A stretch of DNA of 64,000 nucleotides from assembly GCA_031761405.1 (NCBI GenBank), contig JASEVX010000008.1, positions 68,075,418 through 68,139,417 of the forward strand, written 5' to 3'. Source of the stretch: Serripes groenlandicus (Eukaryota; Mollusca; Bivalvia; Cardiida; Cardiidae). This document shows positions 1 through 11,340 of the stretch, one piece after another. Within the stretch, counting starts at the first letter, position 1. Each line of letters starts with the position of its first letter. The position numbers and the translations under genes are program-made. Below the pieces are notes generated by a model. It was not told where the DNA came from. It did not search any database and saw nothing but the letters and a program-made list of their open reading frames with translations.

Positions 1-362
1 CTCATGCTGTTAAATACATGCCGCCGTAGGCATGCTCAATTAAAACTACTATACATAACGTTATAAGCACACGCTGGCTGATCTGGTTCAACACTGTTCG
101 GAAATGCTTAAATATCAAATATGCTCTAAGGGTTGTAATTCGGTGCTGTTTAACTCTTACTCCGATAAGTCAGGCTCATCTGTCATGTTTACTTAATTCT
201 CGTCAATGTTATGTGTGCAATATAGACACAGATAAGGGTGAAAGAACGTGCAGTCTAATCTGGTTCTAAAATATTCGCCCGTGTAGATCAAAGTCGTGGA
301 TGAGATACGTAGTCACGTAGAATGGGATAAGGGTTCACCGGGATTTAACCGAACTAATCCAT
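1..362. other. Non-repetitive AT-rich sequence, no gene seen
   Basis: No open frame of useful length, RNA gene or obvious repeat is visible here. The sequence is AT-rich with stops in all frames and reads as ordinary intergenic or intronic DNA. Confidence 0.5.
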
Positions 363-438
363 AATAAGATAAGGTAAATTACCTGTAAATAAGATAAGGT
401 AAATTACCGGTAAATAAGATAAGGTAAATTACCGGTAA
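363..438. repeat. Short tandem repeat, 25-bp unit, 3 copies
   Basis: The word aagataaggtaaattacc recurs at 366, 391 and 416, an exact 25-bp spacing, with one base difference (acctg versus accgg) between copies. It is a small minisatellite with no coding content. Confidence 0.9.
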
Positions 439-691
439 GTAAGTTCACGGCGTTGAACAACTTCACCAGGGCTGAATGCAGATTTATCTCACATTAGTTT
501 TTAGCTCTAATTACGTACTAGCCTAACATATCATTAGCTGAATCTATAAGCTTATCATATCGTTAGCTAATTGTATATACCTTACAAATAGTAAGCCAAA
601 TCTATAACAAATCGTTCATAGTTTTGTAACTAACAACCAATACTGTAAATCGACCGATTGTTAAGTTTGTTAAATATTTGTCTACGTGTTC

Positions 692-946
692 TTCATGCAA
701 CGAAGGAATCCGCTGTGGTAGAGTGGTTAGCGTCGGGGATTTCGAAACCGGGTGTCCCGGGTTCGATCCCCAGTCGCGGCACTACGGTCATGGTGGAGTG
801 CCCTTGGGCAAGGCACACTTTCTAGCCTAGTACTGGTTTGTTTACCCAGGGATCATGAATAATTAAAATTAATTGCGCGCTAAATGACCTTAGCTGTCGA
901 TGCGCCATAAAACAATATACATTCATTCATTCATTCATGCAACGAA
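692..946 (+). mobile_element. Full-length tRNA-derived SINE with target-site duplication
   Basis: The body runs from about 705 to 933 and is flanked by a perfect 13-bp direct repeat, ttcatgcaacgaa, at 692-704 and 934-946. That is the expected footprint of LINE-assisted retroposition. The 5' head is tRNA-like: an A-box-like stretch (tggtagagtgg) near 716 and a near-consensus B box (ggttcgatccc) at 760-770. A non-tRNA body follows with gggcaaggcacac (about 806-819) and acccagggatcatgaata. The 3' end is a short ATTC microsatellite tail, common in mollusc SINEs. The intact duplication suggests a fairly recent insertion. I cannot assign it to a named family without a library search. Its central part resembles the monomer of the 32-bp array at 13.67-22.02 kb. 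Confidence 0.9.
714..770 (+). promoter_or_regulatory. Internal RNA polymerase III promoter of the SINE (A and B boxes)
   Basis: The A-box-like motif at about 716-726 and the B box ggttcgatccc at 760-770 are about 35 bp apart, within the range seen in tRNA genes. They would let polymerase III start near 705. Whether this copy is transcribed cannot be told from sequence. Confidence 0.65.
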
Positions 947-1314
947 ATATGTTTAAACAGGGGTAAATTAGAAAACACTACGCCAACTACTCAAATAGAC
1001 TTGATATAAAGGTAGGACAAACTTTCACTATGGGATAACGCTGACCGTTAAACGCTTGGCTCCAACGGTAACGTCCATCAATGGACGCTTTATGTAGACT
1101 AATAATCGTCTCATAGTATTGGTTTCTTTATTTATTCTCAAGGAAACGTTGTTTTCAAAATGTTGAACAAAATATCACAAATATGCAAAAAAACAGTATG
1201 GATATATAACGCTTTAATACAAATGAGCAAGTCTGTGGAAAATGCACACCTTTCAAAAGTACTTGCAGAAGCTTGTTTGAATCGTCTGGAGAATTGTGTA
1301 GATAAAACGGAGAA
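947..1314. other. Unique spacer with one short unrecognised open frame
   Basis: Mostly unstructured sequence. An open frame on the plus strand from 1160 reads about 52 residues of non-repeat, helix-prone sequence (MLNKISQICKKTVWIYNALI at its start) and then runs into the 42-bp array, ending at 1357. No domain is recognisable and no splice signals are convincing. A chance frame is more likely than an exon. Confidence 0.3.
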
Positions 1315-1997
1315 GATGTACAGCGGGATCTGTACCTACACAGTTCAAGATGAGTAGATGTACAGGGGGATCTGTACATGTAAAGTTCAAGATAAGTAGA
1401 TGGATCTGAACCTACACAGTTCAAGATGCGTAGATGTACATGGGATCTGTACCTACACAGTTCAAGATGAGTAGATGTACAGGGGTATCTGTACCTACAC
1501 AGTTCAAGATGAGTAGATGTACAGGGGAGTCTGTACCTGTACAGTTCAAGATGAGTATATGTACAGTGGGATCTGTACCTACATAGTTCAAGATGAGTAT
1601 ATGTACATGGGGGATCTGTACCTACACAGTTCAAGACGAGTAGACGTACAAGGGGATCTGTATATGTACAGTTCAAGATGAGTAGATGTACATGGGGGAT
1701 CTGTACCTACACAGTTCAAGATGAGTAGATGTACAGGGTGATTTGTTCCTTCACAGTTCAAGATGAGTATATGTACAGGGGGATCTGTACATGTACAGTT
1801 CAAGATGAGTAGACGTAGAGGGGGATCTGTATATGTACAGTTCACGATGAGTAGATGTACAGGGGGATCTGTACCTACACAGTTCAAGATGAGTATATGT
1901 ACATGGGGGATCTGTACCTACACAGTTCAAGATGAGTATATGTACAGGGGGATCTGTACATGTACAGTTCAAGATGAGTAGATGTACAGGGGGATTT
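1315..1997. repeat. Minisatellite array A, 42-bp unit, about 16 copies
   Basis: The anchor agttcaagatgag recurs about every 42 bp with small length variants. Most units contain tgtacag, a short spacer (ggggat) and ctgtac(a), so each copy can form a small hairpin. The right end grades into a gt-rich tract (about 1996-2013). Because 42 is divisible by three, repetitive frames are open on both strands; they are not genes. Confidence 0.93.
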
Positions 1998-2078
1998 GTG
2001 TGTGCGTGTGTGTGAGGTAAAATGCTAACTAATGTACTCCATAGTTCAGACTGTTCCAGGTTAATGATCATGGCTGAG

Positions 2079-2262
2079 CCCTTTCTAACATAAAACGATC
2101 TACGAACACATTGAGGAACAAACAGATTAAACACTCCATAATTGAAAGGAAAATTATTGAATCGAGTTTAAAACATTATACCAAAAAGAGATATTGCTTA
2201 TTATGGTACAATTCGTAATTTTGCCACACGGTGCCGAACGTGGTCTGCTACAGATATGCCAA
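2079..2262 (+). mobile_element. Palindromic MITE copy P1 (piggyBac-like ends), degraded
   Basis: The segment begins with a decayed terminal repeat (ccctttctaacata). It continues with gtttaaaacattat near 2168, a hairpin core around gatattgcttattatg (about 2190-2204), and ends with gtctgctacagatatgcc at about 2246-2262. The same succession occurs at 5,970, 33,064, 33,270 and 47,278. The 39-bp array begins exactly in the last motif. It is non-autonomous with no coding capacity. Confidence 0.65.
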
Positions 2263-3850
2263 CAAACGTCTGCATGTGTAAAACCATTACAGATATTCCA
2301 ACAAACGTCTGCATATGTAAACCCATTACAGATATTCCAACAAACGTCTGCATGTGTAAACCCATTACAGATATTCCAACAAACGTCTACATGTGTAAAC
2401 CCATTACAGATATTCAAACAAACGTCTGCATGTGTAAACCCATTACAGATATGCCAACAAACGTCTGCATGTGTAAACCCATTACAGATATGCCAACAAA
2501 CGTCTGCATGTGTAAACCCATTACAGATATGAGAACAAACGTCTGTATGTGTATACCCATTACAGATGTGCCAACAAACGTCTGCATGTGTATACCCATT
2601 ACAGATATGCCAACAAACGTCTGCATGTGTAAACCCATTACAGATATGCCAACAAACGTCTGCACGTGTAAACCCATTACAGATATGACAACAAACGTCT
2701 GCATGTGTAAACCCATTACAGATATGCCAACAAAAGTATGCATGTGTATACCCATTACAGATATGCCAACAAACGTCTGCATGTGTAAACCCATTACAGA
2801 TATTCCAACAAACGTCTACATGTGTAAACCCATTACAGATATTCAAACAAACGTCTGCATGTGTAAACCCATTACAGATATGACAACAAACGTCTGCATG
2901 TGTAAACCCATTACAGATATGCCAACAAACGTCTGCATGTGTAAACCCATTACAGATATGACAACAAACGTTTGCATGTGTAAACCCATTACAGATATGC
3001 CAACAAACGTCTGCATGTGTAAACCCATTACAGATATGCCAACAAACGTCTGCATGTGTAAACCCATTACAGATATGAGAACAAACGTCTGCATGTGTAT
3101 ACCCATTACAGATGTGCCAACAAACGTCTGCATGTGTATACCCATTACAGATATGCCAACAAACGTCTGCATGTGTAAACCCATTACAGATATGACAACA
3201 AACGTCTGCATGTGTATACCCATTACATATATGCCAACAAAAGTATGCATGTGTATACCCATTACAGATATGCCAACAAACGTCTGCATGTGTAAACCCA
3301 TTACAGATATGCCAACAAACGTCTGCATGTGTAAACCCATTACAGATATGACAACAAACGTCTGCATGTGTAAACCCATTACAGATATGCCAACAAACGT
3401 CTGCATGTGTAAACCCATTACAGATATGACAACAAACGTCTGCATGTGTAAACCCATTACAGATATGCCAACAAACGTCTGCATGTGTAAACCCATTACA
3501 GATATGACAACAAACGTCTGCATGTGTAAACCCATTACAGATATGCCAACAAACGTCTGCATGTGTAAACCCATTACATTTATGACAACAAACGTCTGCA
3601 TGTGTAAACCTATTACAGATATGACAACAAACGTCTGCATGTGTAAACCCATTACAGATATGCCCAAAAAGGTCTGCATATGTAAACCCATTACAGATAT
3701 GCCAACAAACGTCTGCACGTGTAAACCCCTTACAGATTTGCCAACAAACGTCTGCATGTGTATACCCATTACAGATATTCCAACAAACGTCTGCATCTGT
3801 AAACCCATTACAGATATGCCAACACACGTCTGCACGTGTAAACCCTTTTA
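2250..3850. repeat. Minisatellite array B, 39-bp unit, about 41 copies
   Basis: The unit contains cagatatgccaacaaacg followed by tctgcatgtgtaaaccc. Variants are mostly point changes (gcc/aca/aga after atat; taaacc/tatacc). With a period of 13 codons, open frames of 542 residues (plus, 2256-3884) and 557 residues (minus, 2154-3827) coexist on opposite strands, so neither is credible as protein. The first unit overlaps the terminal motif of the adjoining palindromic MITE. Confidence 0.95.
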
Positions 3851-4072
3851 TTACTATGCCAGTGTAAGGTTACTCCACTATTGACCATATAATCGGGAGC
3901 AAGTCAGTTTTGGAATTGCAGTTTCAGAAAATATAATAGAGAATGATACTCATCAATTTATCAATGATCAACAAGTAATTTGACAAGTTACCTGTCTGTA
4001 TCTGTGGTGGACAGTGTGAAGTAGATTGACTGAGGAATGCTTCTAAGTACACTGTAATCAGGTGTAATTCAT

Positions 4073-5905
4073 AGAGCTACTGAACACTGGGTTATACAGA
4101 AACCTTCTCATTTTGTCATACTGAGCACTAGGTTATACAGAAACGTTCCCATTTTGTCATATTGAACACTGGGTTATACAGAAACGTTCCCATTTTGTCA
4201 CATTGAACACAAGGTTATACAGAAACGTTCCCATTTTGTCATATTGAACACTAGGTTATACAGAAACGTTCCCATTTTGTCATATTGAACACTAGGTTAT
4301 ACATAAACGTTCCCATTTTGTCATATTGAACACTAGGTTATACAGAAACGTTCCCATTGTGTCACACTGAACACTAGGTTATACAGAAACGTTCCCATTT
4401 TGTCATATTGAACACTGGGTTATACAGAAACGTTCCCATTGTGTCACACTGAACACTATGTTATACAGAAACGTTCCCATTTTGTCATATTGAACACTAG
4501 GTTATACAGAAACGTTCCCATTTTGTCATACTGAACACTAGGTTATACAGAAACGTTCCCATTTGTCATACTGAACACTAGGTTATACAGAAACGTTCCC
4601 ATTGTGTCATACTGAACACTAGGTTATACAGAAACCTTCCCATTTTGTCATATTGAACACTGGGTTATACAGAAACCTTCCCATTGTGTCATACTGAACA
4701 CTAGGTTATACAGAAACGTTCCCATTTGTCATACTGAACACTAGGTTATACAGAAACGTTCCCATTGTGTCATACTGAACACTAGGTTATACAGAAACGT
4801 TCCCATTGTGTCATACTGAACACTAGGTTATACAGAAACGTTCCCATTTTGTCACATTGAACACTGGGTTATACAGAAACGTTCCCATTGTGTCATACTG
4901 AACACTGGGTTATACAGAAACGTTCCCATTTTGTCACATTGAACACTGGGTTATACAGAAACGTTCCCATTGTGTCATACTGAACACTAGGTTATACAGA
5001 AACGTTCCCATTTTGTCATATTGAACACTAGGTTATGTAGAAAAGTTCCCATTTGTCATACTGAACACTGAGTTATATAGATATGTACCCACTTTGAGAT
5101 ATTGAACACTGGGTTATACAGAAACGTTCCCATTGTGTCATACTGAACACTAGGTTATACAGAAACGTTCCCATTTTGTCATATTGAACACTAGGTTATG
5201 TAGAAAAGTTTCCATTTGTCATACTGAACACTGAGTTATATAGATATGTACCCACTTTGAGATACTGAACACTGGGTTATATAGATATGTACCCACTTTG
5301 AGATACTGAATACTGGGTTATATAGATATGTACCCACTTTGAGATACTGAACACTGGGTTATATAGATATGTACCCACTTTGAGATAGTGAACACTGGGT
5401 TATATAGATCGGTACCCACTTTGAGATACTGAACAGTGGGTTATATAGATATGCACCCACTTTGAGATACTGAACACTGGGTTATATAGATATGTACCCA
5501 CTTTGAGATATATACCCACTTTGAGATACTGAACACTGGGTTATATAGATATGTACCCACTTTGAGATACTGAACACTTGGTTATATAGATATGTACCCA
5601 CTTTGAGATACTGAACACTGGGTTATATAGATATGTACCCACTTTGAGATACTGAACACTGGGTTATATAGATATGTACCCACTTTGAGATACTGAACAC
5701 TGGGTTATATAGATATGCACCCACTTTGAGATACTGAACACTGGGTTATATAGATATGTACCCACTTTGAGATATATACCCACTTTGAGATACTGAACAC
5801 TGGGTTATATAGATATGTACCCACTTTGAGATATATACCCACTTTGAGATACTGAACACTGGGTTATATAGAAACGTGCCAACTTTGAGATACTGAAACC
5901 TTCCC
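4073..5905. repeat. Minisatellite array C, 41-bp unit, two subfamilies, about 44 copies
   Basis: Units share the frame gaacact(a/g)ggttata. From 4,073 to about 5,035 they continue cagaaacgttcccattttg. From about 5,215 to 5,870 they continue tagatatgtacccactttg. Between about 5,036 and 5,215 monomers of both types are interleaved. Two places (about 5,500 and 5,785) carry a truncated partial unit. No coding content. Confidence 0.94.
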
Positions 5906-5969
5906 ACTTTGTCATTTTGTACAATGGGTTATAAATATAGAAACATGATACTACATGTACTTGCATAGA

Positions 5970-6092
5970 GTTGAAAACATTGTGCAAAAAGAGAAATTTC
6001 TCATTATGAGTTATTTCCTCTTCTGTCAAAATGGTTTAAAACGTCGTCTGTTGCAGAGACATCAACTTTCGCCTGTATGAGGGAATGGGTAA
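5970..6092 (+). mobile_element. Palindromic MITE copy P2, 3' two thirds
   Basis: It contains ttgaaaacattgtgcaaaaa, the core hairpin gagaaatttctcattatgag, then tttgtcaaaatgg-like and cgtcgtctgttgcagag motifs, and ends gtatgagggaatgggtaaaa, a decayed version of gtatgtgggaaagggttaa. It separates the 41-bp and 22-bp arrays. The 5' terminal repeat is not recognisable. Confidence 0.7.
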
Positions 6093-6112
6093 AATATAAA
6101 AAGTCACACAAT

Positions 6113-8675
6113 TCAATACTGTCAATACTGTCTAATCTAGTACCAGATTACTGTCTAATCTAGGACCTGTGTACTGTCTAATCTAGGACCACCGTACTGT
6201 CTAATATATGGCCACTGTACTGTCTAATCTACGACCAGTGTACTGTCTAATCTAGACCAGTGTACTGTCTAATCTACGACCAGTGTACTGTCTAATCTAG
6301 GACCACCGTACTGTCTAATCTAGGACCACTGTATTGTCTAATCTAGACCACTGTACTGTCTTATCTAGACCACTGTACTGTCTAATCTATGGCCAGTGTA
6401 ATGTCTAATCTAGACCACTGTACTGTCTAATCTAGACCACTGTACTGTCTAATCTAGACCACTGTACTGTCTAATCTACGACCAGTGTACTGTCTAATCT
6501 AGGACCACTGTACTGTCTAATCTAGACCACTGTACTGTCTAATCTAGACCACTGTACTGTCTAATATACGACCAGTGTACTGTCTAATCTAGACCACTGT
6601 ACAGTCTAATCTAGACCATTGTACTGTCTAATCTACGACCACTGTACTGTCTTATCTAGGACCACTGTACTGTCTAATCTAGACCACTGTACTGTCTAAT
6701 CTAGACCACTGTACTGTCTAATTTACGACCAGTGTACTGTCTAATCTAGACCACTGTACTGTCTAATCTAGACCATTGTACTGTCTAATCTACGACCACT
6801 GTACTGTCTTATCTAGGACCACTGTACTGTCTAATCTAGACCATTGTACTGTCTAATCTAGACCACTGTACTGTCTTATCTAGGACCACTGTACTGTCTA
6901 ATCTAGACCACTGTACTGTCTAATCTACGACCACTGTACTGTCTTATCTAGGACCACTGTACTGTCTAATCTAGACCACTGTACTGTCTAATCTAGACCA
7001 CTGTACTGTCTAATTTACGACCAGTGTACTGTCTAATCTAGACCACTGTACTGTCTAATCTAGACCATTGTACTGTCTAATCTACGACCACTGTACTGTC
7101 TTATCTAGGACCACTGTACTGTCTAATCTAGACCATTGTACTGTCTAATCTAGACCACTGTACTGTCTTATCTAGGACCACTGTACTGTCTAATCTAGAC
7201 CACTGTACTGTCTAATCTAGACCACTGTACTGTCTAATCTACGACCAGTGCACTGTCTAATCTAGACCACTGTACTGTCTAATCTAGACCACTGTACAGT
7301 CTAATCTAGACCACTGTACTGTCTAATATATGACCAGTGTACTGTCTAATCTAGACCACTGTACTGTCTAATCTAGACCATTGTACTGTCTAATCTACGA
7401 CCACTGTACTGTTTTATCTAGGACCACTGTACTGTCTAATCTAGACCACTGTACTGTCTAATCTAGACCATTGTACTGTCTAATCTACGACCACTGTACT
7501 GTCTTATCTAGGACCACTGTACTGTCTAATCTAGACCAATGTACTGTCTAATCTAGACCACTGTACTGTCTAATCTACGACCAGTGTACTGTCTAATCTA
7601 GACCACTGTACTGTCTAATCTAGACCACTGTACTGTCTAATCTACGACCACTGTACTGTCGTATCTAGGACCACTGTATTGTCTAATCTAGACCACTGTA
7701 CTGTCTAATCTAGGACCACCGTACTGTATAATCTAAGACCACTGTACTGTCTAATCTACGACCAGTGCACTGTCTAAACTAGGACCACTGTACTGTCTAA
7801 TCTAGACCACTGTATTGTCTAATCTAGGACCACCGTACTGTCTAATCTAGGACCACTGTACTGTTTAATCTATCACCAGTGTACTGTCTAATCTAGACCA
7901 CTGTACTTTCTAATCTATGACCACTGTACTGTTTAATCTAGAATCAATGTAGTGTGTAATATAGGACCACTGTAATGTTTAATCTAGGACTACTGTAGTA
8001 TGTAATCTAGGACCACTGTACTGTTTAATCTAGTACCACTATAATGTTGTATCTAGTACCACTGTACTGTCGTATCTAGTACCACTGTACTGTTTAATCT
8101 AGGACCAGTGTACTGTTTAATATAGGATCACTGTACTGTCTAATCTAGGACCACTGTACTGTTTAATCTAGGACTACTGTACTGTGTCATATATTACCAC
8201 TGTACTGTGGTCATATATGACCACTGTACTGTTTAATCTAGGACTACTGTACTGTTTAATCTAGGACTATTGTACTGTTTAATCTAGTACCACTGTACTG
8301 TCGTATCTAGTACCACTGTACTATTTAATCTAGGACTACTGTATCTAGTACAACTGTACTGTTTACTCTATGACTACTGTACTGTCGTATCTACTACCAC
8401 TGTACTGTTTAATCTAGGACTACTGCACTGTCGTATCCAGTACCACTGTACTGTTTAATCTAGAACTACTGTCTAATATAGGACCACCGTACTATCTAAT
8501 CTAGGACCACCGTACTATCTAATCTAGGACCAGTGTACTGTCTAATCTAGACCACTGTACTGTCTAATCTAGGACCACTGTACTGTTTAATCTAGGACCA
8601 CTGTACTGTTTAATCTAGGATCACTGTACTGTGTAATCTAGGACCACTGTACTGTTTAATCTAGGACCACTGTAC
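6113..8675. repeat. Minisatellite array D, 22/23-bp unit, over 110 copies
   Basis: The unit is ctgtctaatctagaccact plus gta, or a 23-bp form with an extra g (ctaggaccac). A higher-order repeat of about 292 bp is visible: the rare variant atttacgaccagtg occurs at 6,721 and again at 7,013 with the same order of surrounding variants. The right third (after about 7,900) is more diverged (tgttta, tatctagtac forms), as expected for an older array edge. Confidence 0.95.
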
Positions 8676-8732
8676 ATTATTTTCTTGGACCACATCGTTT
8701 CCGGCTCACTCATTCAAAAGAACGTGCATACA

Positions 8733-9232
8733 GATGTTGATAGATACCAGTAGCAGTAAATCAGTAGGATGTTTATAGATACCAGTTGCAGTAAATCAGT
8801 AGGATGTTGATATATACCAGTAGCAGTAAATCGGTAGGATGTTACCAGATACCAATAGCAGTAAATCAGTAGGATGTTACTCGATACCAGTAGCAGTAGA
8901 TCAGTAGGATGTTAATAGATACCAGTAGCAGTAAATCAGTAGGATGTTAATATATACCAGTAGCAGTTAATCGGTAGGATGTTACCAGATAACAGTAGCA
9001 GTAAATCAGTAGGATGTTAAGAGATACCAGTAGCAGTAAATCAGTAGGATGTTAATAGATACCAGTAGCAGTAAATCGGTAGGATGTTAATAGATACCAG
9101 TAGCAGTAAATCAAAAGGATGTTAATAGATATCAGTAGCAGTTAATCAGTAGGATGTTAATAGATACCAGTAGCAGTAAATCGGTAGGATGTTAATAGAT
9201 ACCAGTAGCAGTAGATCACTTGGATGATATTT
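8733..9232. repeat. Minisatellite array E, 35-bp unit, about 14 copies
   Basis: The unit holds gataccagtagcagtaaatc followed by (a/g)gtaggatgtta. Copies differ by a few substitutions. No relation to neighbouring arrays is seen. Confidence 0.93.
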
Positions 9233-9271
9233 TACTCTTCTCAGGAGAAGACTAATTTAAATGCATCTGTA

Positions 9272-9340
9272 GCAGACTTTTGAAAAATATTGTTGCAAAA
9301 GGAGACATTGCTCATTCTGATCAATTCCACACCCTTTTCA
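9272..9340 (+). mobile_element. Palindromic MITE fragment P3
   Basis: The sequence gcatctgtagcagacttttg followed by aaaatattgttgcaaaagg and agacattgctcattctg matches the 5' half of the palindromic element. The element is cut short, and the 55-bp array starts at its broken end. Confidence 0.6.
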
Positions 9341-10040
9341 ACTATATTCCATAATTATACATACATGATGTACGAACAAGTTGTGCGAGTGTGTAACTAT
9401 ATTCCATAATTATACATACATGATGTACGAACAACGTGTGCGAGTGTGTAACTATATTCCATAATTATACATACATGATGTACGAACAACATCATCCTCG
9501 GTACCCAGGCTATTCATAAAATATACAATACCCTGGGCAAATTGGCTAGCGAAACTTCGTAAAGCATACACCACGATGTCCTCCGTTACTACACTGTAAT
9601 TTTCGTATCGCATGAGGCTTGTGTCATGCGGCCAATCAAGCGGGTGCATTTCACCTCATAAATTAGTCATGAGTGCGATATTTGTACAGCCAATTTGCCC
9701 AGGGTATCATATATTTTATGAATAGTCTGGGTACCGAGGATGGAACAACATGTGCGAGTGTGTAACTATATTCCATAATTATACATACATGATGTACGAA
9801 CAACGTGTGCGAGTGTGTGACTATATTCCATAATTATACATACATGATGTACGAACAAGTTGTGCGAGTGTGTAACTATATTCCATAATTATACATACAT
9901 GATGTACGAACAACGTGTGCGAGTGTGCAACTTTATTCCATAATTATACATACATGATGTACGAACAATTTGTGCGAGTGTGTAACTATATTCCATAATT
10001 ATACATACATAATGTACGAACAACGAGTGCGAGTGTGTAA
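9341..10040. repeat. Minisatellite array F, 55-bp unit, about 8 copies, interrupted by a MITE
   Basis: The anchor gtgcgagtgtgtaactat recurs at 9,383 and 9,438 (55 bp apart) and resumes after the insertion at about 9,752. Units are highly similar, differing at the dinucleotide before the anchor (ag/gt) and a few other bases. The array was already present when the MITE at 9,493-9,742 inserted. Confidence 0.93.
9493..9742. mobile_element. MITE with 55-bp terminal inverted repeats and 9-bp target duplication (MULE-like)
   Basis: The 250-bp insertion starts catcctcggtaccc and ends gggtaccgaggatg. The first 55 bases (9,493-9,547) and last 55 (9,688-9,742) are inverted copies with 3 mismatches by my alignment. 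It is flanked by direct repeats gaacaacat at 9,484-9,492 and 9,743-9,751. Long terminal repeats with a 9-bp duplication fit the Mutator superfamily best; an 8-bp hAT footprint fits less well. The 140-bp interior has no coding capacity, so it must have moved with a transposase encoded elsewhere. It lies inside one monomer of the 55-bp array. Confidence 0.9.
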
Positions 10041-11340
10041 CTTCAAAAACATTAACAGTATAGACAAATTGGATTCAGAAATAGGATAAGAAAACCGAAC
10101 ATACCACATATATACGCTTAACACAGTTGTTTTAACCAAATAAAATAGCGGATAAGCATACCTAATAGCAGGAAAATGTAGCCAAATGAAATTAGCGTAG
10201 AGTATGGGCATGACGCGACTAACGGCTAAATCTTGGAACAGTTAACAACTGTGTAAATATTTACATAACGCATTTATTTTGTACTAAGCATGCACGTATG
10301 CGTTTGGATGCTGGTATGTGTTGGTCAGGAATGTTGGACTGTGGATTTAAGAGGGACAGGAGAGCAACACAAAACTATTTTATTCCACATCAGTCATATC
10401 CCTTATCTAAAGTGATTCTGGAACTGGTATATCTTTCTTCGAATTTCAAAGAAATGATACATGTGTTACTAAGATCAGACTTCGCGAACTCTCAAGATTA
10501 TCTTGGCCAAGATTATTCGTTCCTGATGTTGCAACCAGGCTAAATAAAGCATACACATGGATTGAGTCCCGGGGTTTCACAGGTGTTTAAAGGCGCGGTG
10601 TTTAAAGGCGCGGTGTAAAAAGGGATAAGTGTTAAAACCACGTGATATTTGCAGCAAAGCACAAACATCAACACATATCATTTCTCTTTCCTTCATGTGG
10701 TTTTTGTTCTGTATCAAATGTTAACGTTTCTATGTCTGCATTTTCAATGTGACTTTTCTTAGACTACTTAGGATTAGGATCAAAGACGAGTATTCCAATA
10801 GCAAGTAGATTAAACTATCCTATCCGGGGTTTTGTTCACGAGAGACGTTTGCCGGGTATTTAAGCTTTAATAGATGTCTAAAAATACAAATAATCTTCTT
10901 CTGAGATAGAGAGATAGACAAATAGTACTGATAATGTTCGGCAGCTGTTAACTTTTGTTGTAGTCTAACCCTTCATTTCCATGGAATTAGGTGTCAGATT
11001 CCTAATCCTGATAGGTTCTAATTTCTTGGCAAAACTTGAAACAACATTCTTCACTGACCACCTGTTTTTGTACGTAGCATAGGGAATGGAATCTCCATAT
11101 TCTATGGGTGGTACTCTTCGACAATCAGTCACATTGCGTTTATTTGTGATCATTGAAGGGACAGATCAAACTGCATACTATCACAAGTTGACTCATACAT
11201 CACATATATTAAATGGCAAACGTAAAATAACGTTCTTCACTGACGACTTATTTTTACACGCTATAACAGAGATTCCTTTTATCAAATACACGTCAGAAAG
11301 TTGGAGTGTTGTTTGAATAGTATTTAACGCCGGTTTAAAC
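10041..11340. other. Unique spacer, no defended gene
   Basis: The longest non-repetitive block in the left third. Short frames occur (plus 10,298-10,543; minus 10,965-11,153) but none shows a recognisable domain. Two small features are visible: a perfect 17-bp direct duplication of gtgtttaaaggcgcg type near 10,583-10,617, and a diverged repeat of about 45 bp, with ttcttcactgac at about 11,047 and about 11,235. The minus-strand frame has a protein-like composition (contains CRRVPPIEYGDSIP) but I cannot assign it. Confidence 0.4.

Noticed and set aside
1160..1357. 65-residue plus-strand open frame
   Set aside because: Runs into the 42-bp array, has no recognisable domain, and is within the length expected by chance. 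Kept only as a note.
2154..3884. 542- and 557-residue frames over the 39-bp array, including a cysteine-rich repeat
   Set aside because: Opposite-strand overlap across a tandem array. The cysteine-rich look comes from tgt/tgc in the monomer.
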